Assembly: GCA_003216975.1 (NCBI GenBank)
Contig: QCHY01000001.1
Coordinates: 1-64,000 of the forward strand
Source: Prochlorococcus sp. AG-402-I20
Lineage (GTDB): Bacteria > Cyanobacteriota > Cyanobacteriia > PCC-6307 > Cyanobiaceae
Direction of reading: 5' to 3'
DNA: 64,000 nt
Part shown: positions 32,376-43,267 of the stretch, one piece after another
How the letters are laid out: the number at the start of each line of letters is the position of its first letter
Numbering within the stretch: position 1 is the stretch's first letter
Made by a program: the position numbers and the translations under genes
Notes under the pieces: model-generated
Seen by the model: the letters and a program-made list of their open reading frames with translations, nothing else
Database searches by the model: none
What the model was told of the DNA's origin: nothing

Positions 32376-32820
32376 TTCTATTTTGTGATTGAAATTAATT
32401 TAATACCTTGGGTCCCTTTAAAGGGATTAGAAAGTTTAAATCTTATCTATAATGCATGAACAAAATATCCCAATTGATAGAAATGGCGTATATGAAAACC
32501 GTTGAAATGCTATAAATCTCTTAGTAATTTTCCATGTAATCTATATATAGTTGATAATAAAAAAACATTACTATTAAGATAATAATTCTTGAAAAAGAAT
32601 TTTTTAGTATCTAATCAATTATATAGAATTTTTTATTCGATAAGCATATGATAGTAAATAAATAATATCTAAAATAGTTAATAGTATTAATCTATTTTCA
32701 CTTATTCGTATTATCTTTATATCTTCTCTCGATATTGAAGGCAAGATATATAAAATTATTATATGATCAAAAGCATTATTTATTAATGTATATATAATTA
32801 GCTTAAATTCATTGGTTTTA

Positions 32821-33723
32821 TTATCCTGTTGCTTTTTTCTCTTCTATCATCTTATGAATAATAGGTGTAAGAATAAGTTCCATGGCGAACCCCATTTTTC
32901 CACCGTTGACAACAATACTTGTCGGACTTGACATGAATGAATCGTGTATCATTCCTAATAAATACTGGAAGTCAATTCCCCATTTTTCTCTTGAACCTTT
33001 TCTGAAATGAATAATTACATAGCTTTCGTCAGGTGTTGGAATATTTCTGCAAATAAATGGGTTTGACGTATCAATTGTAGGTACTCTCTGGAAATTAATA
33101 TCTGTTCGGCTAAATTGGGGACATATGTGATTGATATAATCAGGCATTCTTCTAAGAATTGTATCGACGATTGTTTCGGCTGAATATCCTCGTTCTGCGT
33201 TGTCTCGATGTATTTTTTGTATCCATTCGAGATTGGTAATAGGTACTACACCAACAAGTAAATCAGCAAATGAAGCCACGTCATAATCTTTTCCAACTAC
33301 TCCACCGTGTAGGCCTTCATAAAACAAGAGGTCTGTTCCTGTTGGAATATCTTCCCAGGGAGTGAATTGACCTGGATCTAATTTTGTTCCTAAACGAGAG
33401 TTATGTTCCTCGGCTTCTTCTGGGCTATGTAAATAATATCTTTTCTGACCTCCGCCAGTTTTTCCATATTGACTAAACAGTTCTTCTAATTTGTCGAATA
33501 AATTTGCCTCTGGCCCAAAATGAGAAAAATTTTCACCTCTTGAAAGTGCCTCAGACATTTCCTTTTTCATTGGCATTCTTTCAAAACGGTGATAACTATC
33601 TCCTTCAACAACTGCAGGAACAATATTTTCACGAGCAAATATATGCTCAAATGCTCTTTTAACGGTGCTTGTTCCTGCTCCGGATGAACCAGTTACAGCT
33701 ACTACTGGGTGAAGCTTTGACAT
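32821..33723 (-). CDS. prk: Phosphoribulokinase
   Basis: VAVTGSSGAGTSTVKRAFEHIF, EGDSYHRFER, FYEGLHGG, TIVDTILRRMPDYI. Confidence 0.96.
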   Translation of the reverse strand: MSKLHPVVAVTGSSGAGTSTVKRAFEHIFARENIVPAVVEGDSYHRFERMPMKKEMSEALSRGENFSHFGPEANLFDKLEELFSQYGKTGGGQKRYYLHSPEEAEEHNSRLGTKLDPGQFTPWEDIPTGTDLLFYEGLHGGVVGKDYDVASFADLLVGVVPITNLEWIQKIHRDNAERGYSAETIVDTILRRMPDYINHICPQFSRTDINFQRVPTIDTSNPFICRNIPTPDESYVIIHFRKGSREKWGIDFQYLLGMIHDSFMSSPTSIVVNGGKMGFAMELILTPIIHKMIEEKKATG

Positions 33724-33810
33724 CGACGCTTATGTATTGACTTTCATTTTTACAGGTCGACTGACCCTCAAAGGGAAACTATTCAAAGAGTTTTTTAATT
33801 TGTGAACTAA

Positions 33811-34890
33811 TTATTTTAATTTTTCTGCTAATAGTTCACCCATTTGAGAGCAGCCAACCTGCTTAGTTGTCTGATTGCTCATTAAATCAGAAGTTCTATA
33901 ACCTTCAGTTAGGATCTCGTTAATTACATTTTCTAAATAAGTTGCTGCTTCTGCTTCATTAAAAGAAATTTTTAACATCATTGCAGCAGATAAAAGCATT
34001 GCTATTGGATTGGCTATATCTTTTCCTGCTATGTCAGGAGCTGAACCATGAACAGGTTCAAAGACACCTGGACCATTAGTTGTTAAAGAAGCAGAAGGAA
34101 GCATGCCAATTGAGCCTGTCAGCATGGCTGCAATGTCGCTAAGAATATCTCCAAATAAATTACCTGTAAGAATCACATCAAATTGGCTTGGGTTCCTAAC
34201 AAGTTGCATTGCTGCGTTATCTACATATTGATGCGTAAGTTCTATATCTTTGTATTTGTTAGACACCAATATTGTCTCCTCTCTCCATAGTTGACTTACA
34301 TCTAAAACATTAGCTTTATCAACGGAGCAAACTTTTTGATTTCTTTGTTTGGCTAATTTAAAAGCAATTTCTGCTATTCGTTTAATTTCCTCGGAGGTAT
34401 AAGTCATAGTATTAAATGCCCTTTCTCCCTGTTCTGTTTTTATTCTTCCTTTAGGTTCTCCAAAATAAATACCGCTAGTAAGTTCTCTAACTACTACTAA
34501 ATCAACTTCTTTAACAAAGTCTTCTTTCAAGCTACTTGCTTTTGTTAAGGATGGAATTATTTTTACTGGCCTTATATTTGCGAAAAGATCCAAAGAAGAT
34601 CTTAGATTGAGTAAACCTGTTTCAGGTCTTTTCTCTCTAGGTAATTCGTCATATTTTGGGTCTCCTATTGCCGCTAATAAAACAGCATCAGAGTTCTTAC
34701 ATTCTTGAAGAGTTCTATCTGGTAAGGGGATACCATCTGAATCTATGGCAGATCCACCAAAAGGCATTTCTATAAATTTGATTTCAAAGCCAAATTTCCT
34801 TGAGACGAGGTCAAGGATTTTATGTGTGACGTTCGTTATCTCTGGACCAATTCCATCTCCTGGCAATAATGTTATTTTGTAAGACTTCAT
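33811..34890 (-). CDS. leuB: 3-isopropylmalate dehydrogenase
   Basis: LLPGDGIGPEI, RPETGLLNLRSSLDLFANIRPV, TGNLFGDILSDIAAMLTGSIGMLPSAS. Confidence 0.96.
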   Translation of the reverse strand: MKSYKITLLPGDGIGPEITNVTHKILDLVSRKFGFEIKFIEMPFGGSAIDSDGIPLPDRTLQECKNSDAVLLAAIGDPKYDELPREKRPETGLLNLRSSLDLFANIRPVKIIPSLTKASSLKEDFVKEVDLVVVRELTSGIYFGEPKGRIKTEQGERAFNTMTYTSEEIKRIAEIAFKLAKQRNQKVCSVDKANVLDVSQLWREETILVSNKYKDIELTHQYVDNAAMQLVRNPSQFDVILTGNLFGDILSDIAAMLTGSIGMLPSASLTTNGPGVFEPVHGSAPDIAGKDIANPIAMLLSAAMMLKISFNEAEAATYLENVINEILTEGYRTSDLMSNQTTKQVGCSQMGELLAEKLK

Positions 34891-34915
34891 TTGTTTTTAT
34901 AAATTAAGGAAAAAA

Positions 34916-35968
34916 TTACCTGGAGTTTCTGCGATCTAATTGACGAATGGCTTTTGCTATCTCAGGTAGTTTTTTGAAATTAGCAGAGCATCTCAACCAG
35001 AGTTTATTCGGAAGAGCAGGGAAGCCGCTAACAACCTTTCCCGCCTCAATATTTGATACGATTCCTGTTTTGGAACTGGCTATCACTCTATCGCCAATTT
35101 TGACTCTATTACTTACACCAACTTGTCCAGCAAGAATAACTCCGTCTCCAATCTGTGCTCCTCCAGCAATACCAACTTGAGCAGCCATAGCAGAGCCTTT
35201 ACCGATGGTTACTCCATGACCAATTTGAACTAGGTTATCAATTTTTGTATCTTCACCAATTATTGTCTCTCCCACTGATGGCCTATCAATGGTAGATCCA
35301 CTACCTATCTCTACTTTGTTTTTTAATATGACTATTCCCACTTGAGGCATTTTCTTCCATCCATGTGATGTGGGCACGAATCCAAAACCTTCACCACCAA
35401 TAACGGCATTAGCATTAATCACACATTCGTCTCCAAGCGTAGATCCAGAATGAATAACACTATTTGCGTGAATTAAATTTTTGGCACCAATACTTACATT
35501 TTTATAGACAACAACGCCTGCATGAACAATAGTTCCAGCGCCAATTTCGGTATTATCTCCAATATATGCATTAGCTCCGATTGAAACTCCAGGACTAATT
35601 TTTACATTCTTCCCAATAACAGCACTTTTATGTATACCTTCACTTTCTATATTAGAAGGATAAAGAAACTCTAATGTTTCAGCAAAAGCAATTTTGGGCT
35701 CTTTAAGTAGTATCCAATCAACTGAAATCTTCTTTGATATTTCAACAATATAATTATCATTCGCTGGCAATAATAGAGCAGATGCTTTTGAAGCTTTGAT
35801 AATCTTCTTAAGATTTAATGGACTATTATTGTCTAGAAAAGTGATGTCATTTGTCTTGGCTTTCTCTAAAGAAGCGGCAGTTAAAATAACTGGATTGTTT
35901 TGTATTTTAAAGTCAACGACACCAGATTGACCTTTCTTCAGATTTTCGACAATTTCATTAAATTGCAT
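34916..35968 (-). CDS. lpxD: UDP-3-O-(3-hydroxymyristoyl)glucosamine N-acyltransferase
   Basis: Hexapeptide repeats; [45 protein letters not shown]. Confidence 0.94.
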   Translation of the reverse strand: MQFNEIVENLKKGQSGVVDFKIQNNPVILTAASLEKAKTNDITFLDNNSPLNLKKIIKASKASALLLPANDNYIVEISKKISVDWILLKEPKIAFAETLEFLYPSNIESEGIHKSAVIGKNVKISPGVSIGANAYIGDNTEIGAGTIVHAGVVVYKNVSIGAKNLIHANSVIHSGSTLGDECVINANAVIGGEGFGFVPTSHGWKKMPQVGIVILKNKVEIGSGSTIDRPSVGETIIGEDTKIDNLVQIGHGVTIGKGSAMAAQVGIAGGAQIGDGVILAGQVGVSNRVKIGDRVIASSKTGIVSNIEAGKVVSGFPALPNKLWLRCSANFKKLPEIAKAIRQLDRRNSR

Positions 35969-36013
35969 GATCTTATTTGATTAGGAAAGAGGAAATAACT
36001 ATTGTTATCTGAG

Positions 36014-37096
36014 TTATTCACTTGTTAGAACTAGAACATCTCTGTGAATAACTAGTGGAGATCCTGTTGTGTCGGACCTTGAATTAATTCCTATCTTTAT
36101 AGCATCACTGCTCATAGAACAAATTCCTTTAGCAATTTCTTCTCCATCAGTGTTAATAACTTTTACAGGTTGATTAGCAATAAAACTTCCACTCACTTTT
36201 TTTACGCCAACTAACAAAAGAGAAGCGCCTTTATTTTTGATAGCTTCACTAGCACCATCATCTAATTGTATTTCTCCAACGGGTTTAATTGCATGTGCTA
36301 ACCAACTTTTTCTATTCCCGATAGGATTTGGATGAGGATGGAAAACAGTTCCTATTTTTTTTCCATCAAGTAATTCTCCTAATATTCTAGGAGATCTGCC
36401 ATCTGCTAATTGGACTTTTATTCCGCTTTCAGTGGCTATCTTTGCAGCAGTTAGTTTGGTTTTTATTCCTCCAGTCCCCCAAGAAGTTTGTTCATTTGCT
36501 AATTCTAAATTATTTAATTCTTTTGAATTATTAATATCTTTAATTGGCTTAGCTTTGCTGTTGGTTTTTGGATCAGAAGAGTAGAGATGGTCGATATCAG
36601 TTAACAATATTAATTGATCAGCAGATATTGCTGTTGCAACTAATGCAGATAAAGTATCATTATCCCCATATTTTAGCTCTTCATCTGAAATTATATCATT
36701 TTCATTTACTATTGGTATAACGTCCCATTCAATCAATCTTTTTAATGTTTGCGAAGCAGATTTATAACTATTTCTTGAGCCTAATTCTGACCTAGTTAAT
36801 AATATTTGTGCAACTTTATAACCAAAATTGCTCATAGCCTTTTCATACAATGCCATTAAATGAAGTTGGCCTATTGCGGCAGAAGCTTGAAGAGAGATTA
36901 TCTCTTTAGGCCTTGCTTTGAAACTCATTTTATGACATCCAAGTCCTACAGCACCACTAGATACCAATATAACTTTATTGCCATTTCTTTGAGCCTTTGA
37001 AATGTATGAACAATAATTATTAATGATATCAAAAGTTGTATATTTATCGTTACCTCTCAAAAGGCTTGTACCAATCTTGATTACCCAGGTTGTCAT
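36014..37096 (-). CDS. proB: Glutamate 5-kinase (with PUA domain)
   Basis: [49 protein letters not shown]. Confidence 0.95.
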   Translation of the reverse strand: MTTWVIKIGTSLLRGNDKYTTFDIINNYCSYISKAQRNGNKVILVSSGAVGLGCHKMSFKARPKEIISLQASAAIGQLHLMALYEKAMSNFGYKVAQILLTRSELGSRNSYKSASQTLKRLIEWDVIPIVNENDIISDEELKYGDNDTLSALVATAISADQLILLTDIDHLYSSDPKTNSKAKPIKDINNSKELNNLELANEQTSWGTGGIKTKLTAAKIATESGIKVQLADGRSPRILGELLDGKKIGTVFHPHPNPIGNRKSWLAHAIKPVGEIQLDDGASEAIKNKGASLLLVGVKKVSGSFIANQPVKVINTDGEEIAKGICSMSSDAIKIGINSRSDTTGSPLVIHRDVLVLTSE

Positions 37097-37614
37097 AATA
37101 AGTCTCCAGTTATAATTCTTGCTATGTATCTTTCTATGGATTGAAAGTTATTTCTTTCAATTTTGTTTCCATAATAATCTACTGAATCTACCAATATTGT
37201 ATACATTCCTAATCTATTGCCTACAAGAATATCTGTAAAAACTCTATCTCCAATTATTGCTACTTCAATTGATGAATATGGGATTTTATCTAGTATCTTT
37301 TTCAACTTTCTTTTACTTGGTTTGCTACCAGAGTATGTAAATTCTAAATCTAATTCATCTGCAACTAATTTTATTCTATTTTTAGATGGATTGTTGCTGA
37401 ATAAGTAAATATAAAAGTATTTTTTCGAATTATCAATCCAATTTTTAATATCAGTTGATAATACTGGCTTTTTCCCAGCGATTAATGTTCCGTCTACATC
37501 AAGTATTAATGCTTTAATATTTTTTGATAATAAATCATCTATCGAAATCTTTGTGATTTTATCGTTTACCTTCCAATGTGGAAGAAGTAATTCTTTTATA
37601 TTTATTCTGATAAT
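37093..37614 (-). CDS. HAD superfamily IIIA phosphatase (YqeG-like); start codon non-canonical/uncertain
   Basis: Manual translation upstream of the track ORF gives [44 protein letters not shown] ... [10 protein letters not shown] ... [23 protein letters not shown]. Confidence 0.8.
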   Translation of the reverse strand: MIRINIKELLLPHWKVNDKITKISIDDLLSKNIKALILDVDGTLIAGKKPVLSTDIKNWIDNSKKYFYIYLFSNNPSKNRIKLVADELDLEFTYSGSKPSKRKLKKILDKIPYSSIEVAIIGDRVFTDILVGNRLGMYTILVDSVDYYGNKIERNNFQSIERYIARIITGDLL

Positions 37615-38138
37615 CCTCTTTCCTCAAGTTCAGCTTCAATTCCTGATTGTATCTTGTCAAACTCTTTACCTTCAACAAGCTTTACTTCACCATCCTCTAG
37701 CTTCCCAACTATGAAGAAAGGGTCAAGCGGAATGTATAGACCATACTCATTATTATCAACTCTAAAATTGACGAGAAGTTCGTAAGTCTCTGACTCGTCA
37801 TCGATGTCTTCTTCCTCAATTTCTTCTGGTTCGGGCTCATCTAGTTCACCTGAGACTGTAAGGGTAATAGCTGAGCGAACAAGTCTAAGATCATGTTCTT
37901 GAAGGACAACATCAGCAACTTCAAGTATTGGCTCATTCTTTTCAATTGTTTCTATTAGCTTAGGATCTTGATCATCAATTAATTGAAAAAGAGATACAGG
38001 AGTATCCACAGGTGTTAAAAGGGCATACTCATTACCTTCTAGAGGTACTACTTGTTCAAGAAAACATAAGAGGTCTGAACCTTGAGAATCTTTAACTAAA
38101 AGTGTAGGTACTTCGTCGTTTTTATTTGTTGATGACAT
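37602..38138 (-). CDS. DUF3727/DUF1292-type protein
   Basis: LVKDSQGSDLLCFLEQVVPLEGNEYALLTPVDTPV; acidic linker EPEPEEIEEEDIDDE. Confidence 0.75.
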   Translation of the reverse strand: MSSTNKNDEVPTLLVKDSQGSDLLCFLEQVVPLEGNEYALLTPVDTPVSLFQLIDDQDPKLIETIEKNEPILEVADVVLQEHDLRLVRSAITLTVSGELDEPEPEEIEEEDIDDESETYELLVNFRVDNNEYGLYIPLDPFFIVGKLEDGEVKLVEGKEFDKIQSGIEAELEERGLSE

Positions 38139-38202
38139 AGTTGAGTTCTTATTAGTCAGTTTCTGTTTTTATTTGATTATGTTTTTACATCATATTCATA
38201 AT

Positions 38203-38637
38203 TTAATTTGAGTCATCCAGATCAGGTCCCTCAATAAGCCATTGTTGTAAAAGTATAGCGGCAGCTGCACTATCTATTTTTCCAGTTTTGTCTCTTTTTA
38301 AAGAGAATCTTTCTTTAGCCTCGACTGTTGAACAATGTTCATTGATAAAAGCCAATGGAAGTTTTAAACATTTCGCTAATTTATATCCATATTTTTTACA
38401 TCTAATAGATTGACTAGTTTCCTTGCCGTACATATCAAGAGGATTCCCAACAATGAGCCCTTCAACTTTACGTTCTAAACATATTTTCCCTAATTTTTTT
38501 AGATCTTGCTCAAAGTTATTTCTAAAAATTGCAGGGAGATGAGTTATCGATATACCAAGTGGATCACAACCAGCAACACCTATCCTTTTATCTCCAATGT
38601 CAAGACTTAAAACTGAACAGGGTTTTGGCTGTATCAT
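38203..38637 (-). CDS. ruvX: Holliday junction resolvase-like RuvX/YqgF
   Basis: [44 protein letters not shown]. Confidence 0.92.
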   Translation of the reverse strand: MIQPKPCSVLSLDIGDKRIGVAGCDPLGISITHLPAIFRNNFEQDLKKLGKICLERKVEGLIVGNPLDMYGKETSQSIRCKKYGYKLAKCLKLPLAFINEHCSTVEAKERFSLKRDKTGKIDSAAAAILLQQWLIEGPDLDDSN

Positions 38638-39671
38638 TTGTTTTTTTCGATATGAATAGTTGAAGGTAATTCCGGTTGTTGTTGTAAATTTCCTACAAGA
38701 TTAGTTATTAGTTTAGTTTCGATAGATTTTAATTTATATCCATTTTGTCTTTTCCAAACACTTCTTCCTAGAAGAACTCTCTCTTCTATTATTTCCCAGT
38801 CACTTTTATTTAAAATGTCATTCAATTTGTTGTCTTCACTTGTCGTTTCTATATAAATCTTGTTTTGACCAGCTTTCATATTATTAATTCTTTGAGGAAT
38901 AGATTTACTTAGTCTTTCATCCCATGCTAATCCTCTTATGAGCTCTAATGAATAATTATATTGTGGACAAACAGATGGTATAGAACCAGCTATAATATTA
39001 TTTTCTTTTGATTTAATAACACCGGTTAATGAATTTCTTTTTTCATAAATATCATGCCACTGCCTATCAAAAATCGATCTAAAGTTAATTGACTCCCTAG
39101 CTTGCTCAAGTCTCCATATCTGTTGACTATTATCTTCATTTAGTTTTTCCCAGATAAAATTATCTTTATTTTCTCTCTTTCTATATTTAATCCCTTCTTT
39201 TCTTTTCCAATACTTTATTATTCTTAGCGGTTGAAAACCTGATTGTCTTATTACTGATAAGTTTTGATTATCATTTGTATTGATTGAAATTAAAAAACTT
39301 TGAGTATTAATATTACTTTCATAAATAACTTTTCTTAATAAGTTCTGCAATAGGTTATAACGACTAAAGGATATTGATTCCCCTATAAAGTTTGGTTCTG
39401 AGATTGACCAACAAGTACCTCTCCGATTGATTGGTGTAGCTAAAATATATGCAATTATATTATTTCTTTCTACTGCCACTAAACATGTTGAACTACGAGT
39501 AGGAATGAAATTAGTAAAACTAGACTCTAATGATGAAAACCATTTTTTGCATAATAGAATTTGAAATATTCCAAGGTATTTAGAATTATTGTTAGCTCTA
39601 AGCATAGATAAATGCTTGAGCTTTAGTGACTCAATTATTAAATCTGAAGGTAAGGCTTCATCATTTTTCAT
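38634..39671 (-). CDS. Hypothetical protein, possible GNAT-like acyltransferase
   Basis: Region [15 protein letters not shown] ... [19 protein letters not shown] resembles GNAT pattern weakly. Confidence 0.55.
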   Translation of the reverse strand: MKNDEALPSDLIIESLKLKHLSMLRANNNSKYLGIFQILLCKKWFSSLESSFTNFIPTRSSTCLVAVERNNIIAYILATPINRRGTCWSISEPNFIGESISFSRYNLLQNLLRKVIYESNINTQSFLISINTNDNQNLSVIRQSGFQPLRIIKYWKRKEGIKYRKRENKDNFIWEKLNEDNSQQIWRLEQARESINFRSIFDRQWHDIYEKRNSLTGVIKSKENNIIAGSIPSVCPQYNYSLELIRGLAWDERLSKSIPQRINNMKAGQNKIYIETTSEDNKLNDILNKSDWEIIEERVLLGRSVWKRQNGYKLKSIETKLITNLVGNLQQQPELPSTIHIEKNK

Positions 39672-39709
39672 TTAATTATTTTATTATATTTTTAACTCTC
39701 ATGCGAATT

Positions 39710-40855
39710 CTAAATTAGTTCGTTTGACCTGACGAGTACTAATGGTGTTTGTTGGTTAGCATTGCCCGCTGGATTTGATGTTAAAGCTCTTTTAATTATT
39801 TCAGCATTATTGTTATTATTTGTTGAGATAATTTTAACTCTTCCTAGATCATTTACATCTACAACAGCAACATTAATATTTAAGCTTTGTGCAGCTTTAA
39901 TACAAAAAGTTTGGGTATCTTTAGGTCCTAAAACTATACTTTTATCATAAGGTGGAGTTGTACCAGTAATGTCGTCTATTAATCTTGCTTGTTCTCCTGC
40001 TAAGCGATAAAACATACCTCTAACACCAAAGAATTTAAAGATCCCTCCAATGAACCATGAAATGATTACGCGTGTTGGACCAGAGATATCTATGAGGGTT
40101 TGCATTCCTGAAGCAGTAGCTAAACTACTAGTCGGGTGAAATCCTTTGCAAACTAACTTAGAAATTAGATTTGCATTAATGTTTCTATAATCTATATATC
40201 TTCCTTGCATTATTGCTAAGGGTGACTCTCCAATTGTAAGAATATCTGTAGGTAAGTAATCTTGTGGCATATAGGATTTTAATATTCCAATTGGATCATC
40301 TAAACTACCAAGAATATGAGTTCTAATTGGATATATTGAACTAGTATTAGAAGGATTTATTTCGGATATATCTATAAAGTTAGGCAATGCAAAACCATCG
40401 AACTTTTTGAAAGAACCGAATGGCCCGTAATTGCCCCATTCTATTTCTAGCCACAAACATTTAATCTTATCTATGGCTGTGTTTTTAACCTCATATTCAA
40501 TTTCAATTTCGACAAATGTCGACATTTTCGCCTTTAAAATATATGCAGACCAATAGTCATTTTTCTGTTCTTCTGCATCTGGATGAAGCGGTTTGATTTT
40601 TGTATTAATCTTTATTATTTCATTTGTGGATATACCTATTAACTGAGGTTTAACATTAAAAGAAGGAATCATAACCTCCATTCTCTTCTTTAAATTTTTA
40701 ATTTCAACCAAGGTAATATATTTATGATTAGAATCTAGTATGATTTTTCTAAATTCTTTGGGTTTAAGAACTAATGGCGAATCTTGTCTTAAATAATGAT
40801 TTATTTCAATCAAAATAAATATAATTATTATAAGAAAGAGTGGATTTGATAACAT
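39710..40855 (-). CDS. F420-0:gamma-glutamyl ligase-like protein with N-terminal TM
   Basis: TDILTIGESPLAIMQGRYI, GKDT/ITGTTPPYDKSIVLGP, RLIDDITG pattern of cyanobacterial CofE-like proteins. Confidence 0.65.
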   Translation of the reverse strand: MLSNPLFLIIIIFILIEINHYLRQDSPLVLKPKEFRKIILDSNHKYITLVEIKNLKKRMEVMIPSFNVKPQLIGISTNEIIKINTKIKPLHPDAEEQKNDYWSAYILKAKMSTFVEIEIEYEVKNTAIDKIKCLWLEIEWGNYGPFGSFKKFDGFALPNFIDISEINPSNTSSIYPIRTHILGSLDDPIGILKSYMPQDYLPTDILTIGESPLAIMQGRYIDYRNINANLISKLVCKGFHPTSSLATASGMQTLIDISGPTRVIISWFIGGIFKFFGVRGMFYRLAGEQARLIDDITGTTPPYDKSIVLGPKDTQTFCIKAAQSLNINVAVVDVNDLGRVKIISTNNNNNAEIIKRALTSNPAGNANQQTPLVLVRSNELI

Positions 40856-40913
40856 TTTTTAAAGAAGATATTTGATAATTTAATAAAAAATCAACAGTAA
40901 TTTTATTACATTT

Positions 40914-41471
40914 TTAGCTGCCTCTTGGTTTAGTATAACCATCTTTAGAAGGCTCACTATTGTATTCATTAAAACTTTTTATTGTTAGATCAAAATCAGG
41001 TTTCTTAAGACCTGTTCCTTTGGTTATTGCATCATTAATTTTATCGAACGACACTTGACCTTCTTCATCAAGGAGAACATTACCTTTTCCGTCAAGAATA
41101 ACTGTCTGAGGTATGTTTCCATTCCAGTAATAACCAGGATCTTTAAAGGTTTTCTCGTCATCATTGTCTAATTCATCAATTGATAGAGGAATTAAATCAA
41201 TAGAAGAGCTCCATAACAACTTAATACCTGAAACTACAGGTGCAAATTGTTTACTAGTAGCACTATCATCTAGATAGAAAATTAAAACACTTGTTCTTTC
41301 GTTCTTTAATGAATCTGATAATGTGCTTGGTGGTGGAACTAATGATCCGTTACCGGCATAGATTGGGTATATATTTCCATCGTAACTATCAGTATCTCTA
41401 GCAGAAAATACTGGATTAACAAATAGAAAAAAAAGTATAAGTAGTGAGGAGAATATTCTTAACAAAATCAA
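40914..41471 (-). CDS. Thioredoxin-like exported protein
   Basis: Signal peptide; NERTSVLIFYLDDSATSKQFAPVVSGIKLLW, IPQTVILDGKGNVLLDEEGQV. Confidence 0.6.
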   Translation of the reverse strand: MILLRIFSSLLILFFLFVNPVFSARDTDSYDGNIYPIYAGNGSLVPPPSTLSDSLKNERTSVLIFYLDDSATSKQFAPVVSGIKLLWSSSIDLIPLSIDELDNDDEKTFKDPGYYWNGNIPQTVILDGKGNVLLDEEGQVSFDKINDAITKGTGLKKPDFDLTIKSFNEYNSEPSKDGYTKPRGS

Positions 41472-41539
41472 TCTAAAGTAGTAATTTTTTAAATTCTAAA
41501 GTCTTAATGGTAATCTAGCTATATTTATTAATAAATAAA

Positions 41540-43171
41540 TTATCCTTTGGATAGGTTTCTCCCCATCCCTTGGGCTATACCTCTACCAATTAATCCAATA
41601 GATCTTCCAACAACTTTTGTTAGAATTAGAACTATTAAATCACCTAAGTATTGAATTATTGCCTGTACTTGTGGAGCCAATGCATCTCTTAATTCAATTA
41701 TAAGTGCTATTTGTCTTTGGGCCCAATCTAATTGCTTTAATTCATCATCTCTAGGTTCAAGGATGATAATCTTTTCAATTTTTTTGTTTCTTATTGTATA
41801 AAACAACCTTTTGCTTTCATACAATCTAACTGGCTTTTTGAATAGATTTTGAAGTTGATTATTTGTGTTGATATGATTTCTTTTACGTTCTAGTTCCCTT
41901 GTTGAAACTAACTCTTCATTTAGAAAGTATTTACGTAATTCTGGCCATTCAGAGCATGAAGATATAATCTCTTCACTAACTATTTCAGCTGTTCTGAATA
42001 TCCAATTTAGAATAAATGTTTCTAATTGAATAATTGATCGGGGATCTTCTAGTGATAGATACTCTCCATCGATGAGAATCGGCTTATTATTTAATATTGG
42101 ATCTATTATTAATGAAATTGAAGGTAGTTCATCATCAATTATTCCAAGCTCTGCGTTATGTACTAGAAAGTCTGATATAAAAACTTCAACGCCATTCTTT
42201 TGCAAACGATCATATGAATCTATGAAATTGCGCAATGTATTGGCGCGTAATTCAGGAGTAATTGAATTTAAAATCTCATCAAACTCTTTTTTGCGATTAT
42301 TACTTGAACTAAGTTTGTTGATAATAATTGAAAATTCATGGAGAAGGGTTTTTAAGAGATTACTTCGTTTGCTTATATTTAATGAATAAAGAGCTGCGAG
42401 TTCGTCAGTTGAATTTATTAGATCATCTTGAAGTTTTTCCTTTACTCTTTTATAAATTACATTCCACAACTCATTAGATGAGGTGTTTTTTATTGTTATG
42501 TCAGTACTATATTTGTTAATTAGTTTTGTACTTTTATTGCGATTATTTTTAACTGGTGACGGCATTAGTACCTCTAGCGGCCCCCATAACCAGATGATTA
42601 ATCTCTTTGCTGTTAATAGTTCTCTTCTTCTACCAAGTAATATGAAAAGATAAAATGCATTTATAGATTTCTTACCTATCATTTGATCTATCGTATGTAA
42701 ATCTTTATGTATTTGTGATAAACCACTAGTTAATAACCAATGTCCTAATCCATAAGAATTATGAATTGAGTTTGCATTGAGATTTGTTTCTTTGTTAATT
42801 TTAAATACTCTGCCGCCACCAAGTAAAATATTGATTGTATCTCTTAGAAGTTCAACAGTAGGATCTTGAATAACTCCTTCACTACCAAAGGTCATCAAAT
42901 CGGCAGAGGATAATTTAATGCTTTTTGGTATTACAATTAAAATAGGAGATTGATCCCATCTTTCTTTTAACTTAAGGATTTCTAGTTTGATTGAGCTTGA
43001 GAGTTCTACTTCTTCAAGGCAGAAAAGAATAAGTTTAGGTAACCCAATTATATCTTTTTTGTTTAGGATTATTTCTAAATTATTATCCTGAGATGTTAAC
43101 TGCAAAGCTAATGACTCGCCCAATAGTGTAGGCGCTATCATTAAAATTTGTTTTGGTCTTTCTTCGATCAA
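41540..43171 (-). CDS. DUF3685 domain protein
   Basis: Long conserved-looking frame, C-terminal VQAIIQYLGDLIVLILTKVVGRSIGLIGRGIAQGMGRNL. Confidence 0.7.
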   Translation of the reverse strand: MIEERPKQILMIAPTLLGESLALQLTSQDNNLEIILNKKDIIGLPKLILFCLEEVELSSSIKLEILKLKERWDQSPILIVIPKSIKLSSADLMTFGSEGVIQDPTVELLRDTINILLGGGRVFKINKETNLNANSIHNSYGLGHWLLTSGLSQIHKDLHTIDQMIGKKSINAFYLFILLGRRRELLTAKRLIIWLWGPLEVLMPSPVKNNRNKSTKLINKYSTDITIKNTSSNELWNVIYKRVKEKLQDDLINSTDELAALYSLNISKRSNLLKTLLHEFSIIINKLSSSNNRKKEFDEILNSITPELRANTLRNFIDSYDRLQKNGVEVFISDFLVHNAELGIIDDELPSISLIIDPILNNKPILIDGEYLSLEDPRSIIQLETFILNWIFRTAEIVSEEIISSCSEWPELRKYFLNEELVSTRELERKRNHINTNNQLQNLFKKPVRLYESKRLFYTIRNKKIEKIIILEPRDDELKQLDWAQRQIALIIELRDALAPQVQAIIQYLGDLIVLILTKVVGRSIGLIGRGIAQGMGRNLSKG

Positions 43172-43267
43172 CTTAAATTCTAGAACCTATCATTTTTAAG
43201 ATAACTTGATTTAAAAATTCTTCCAGCCCTATCCCCTAAAATCAAAAGATGAATCGTTTTTTTAATT

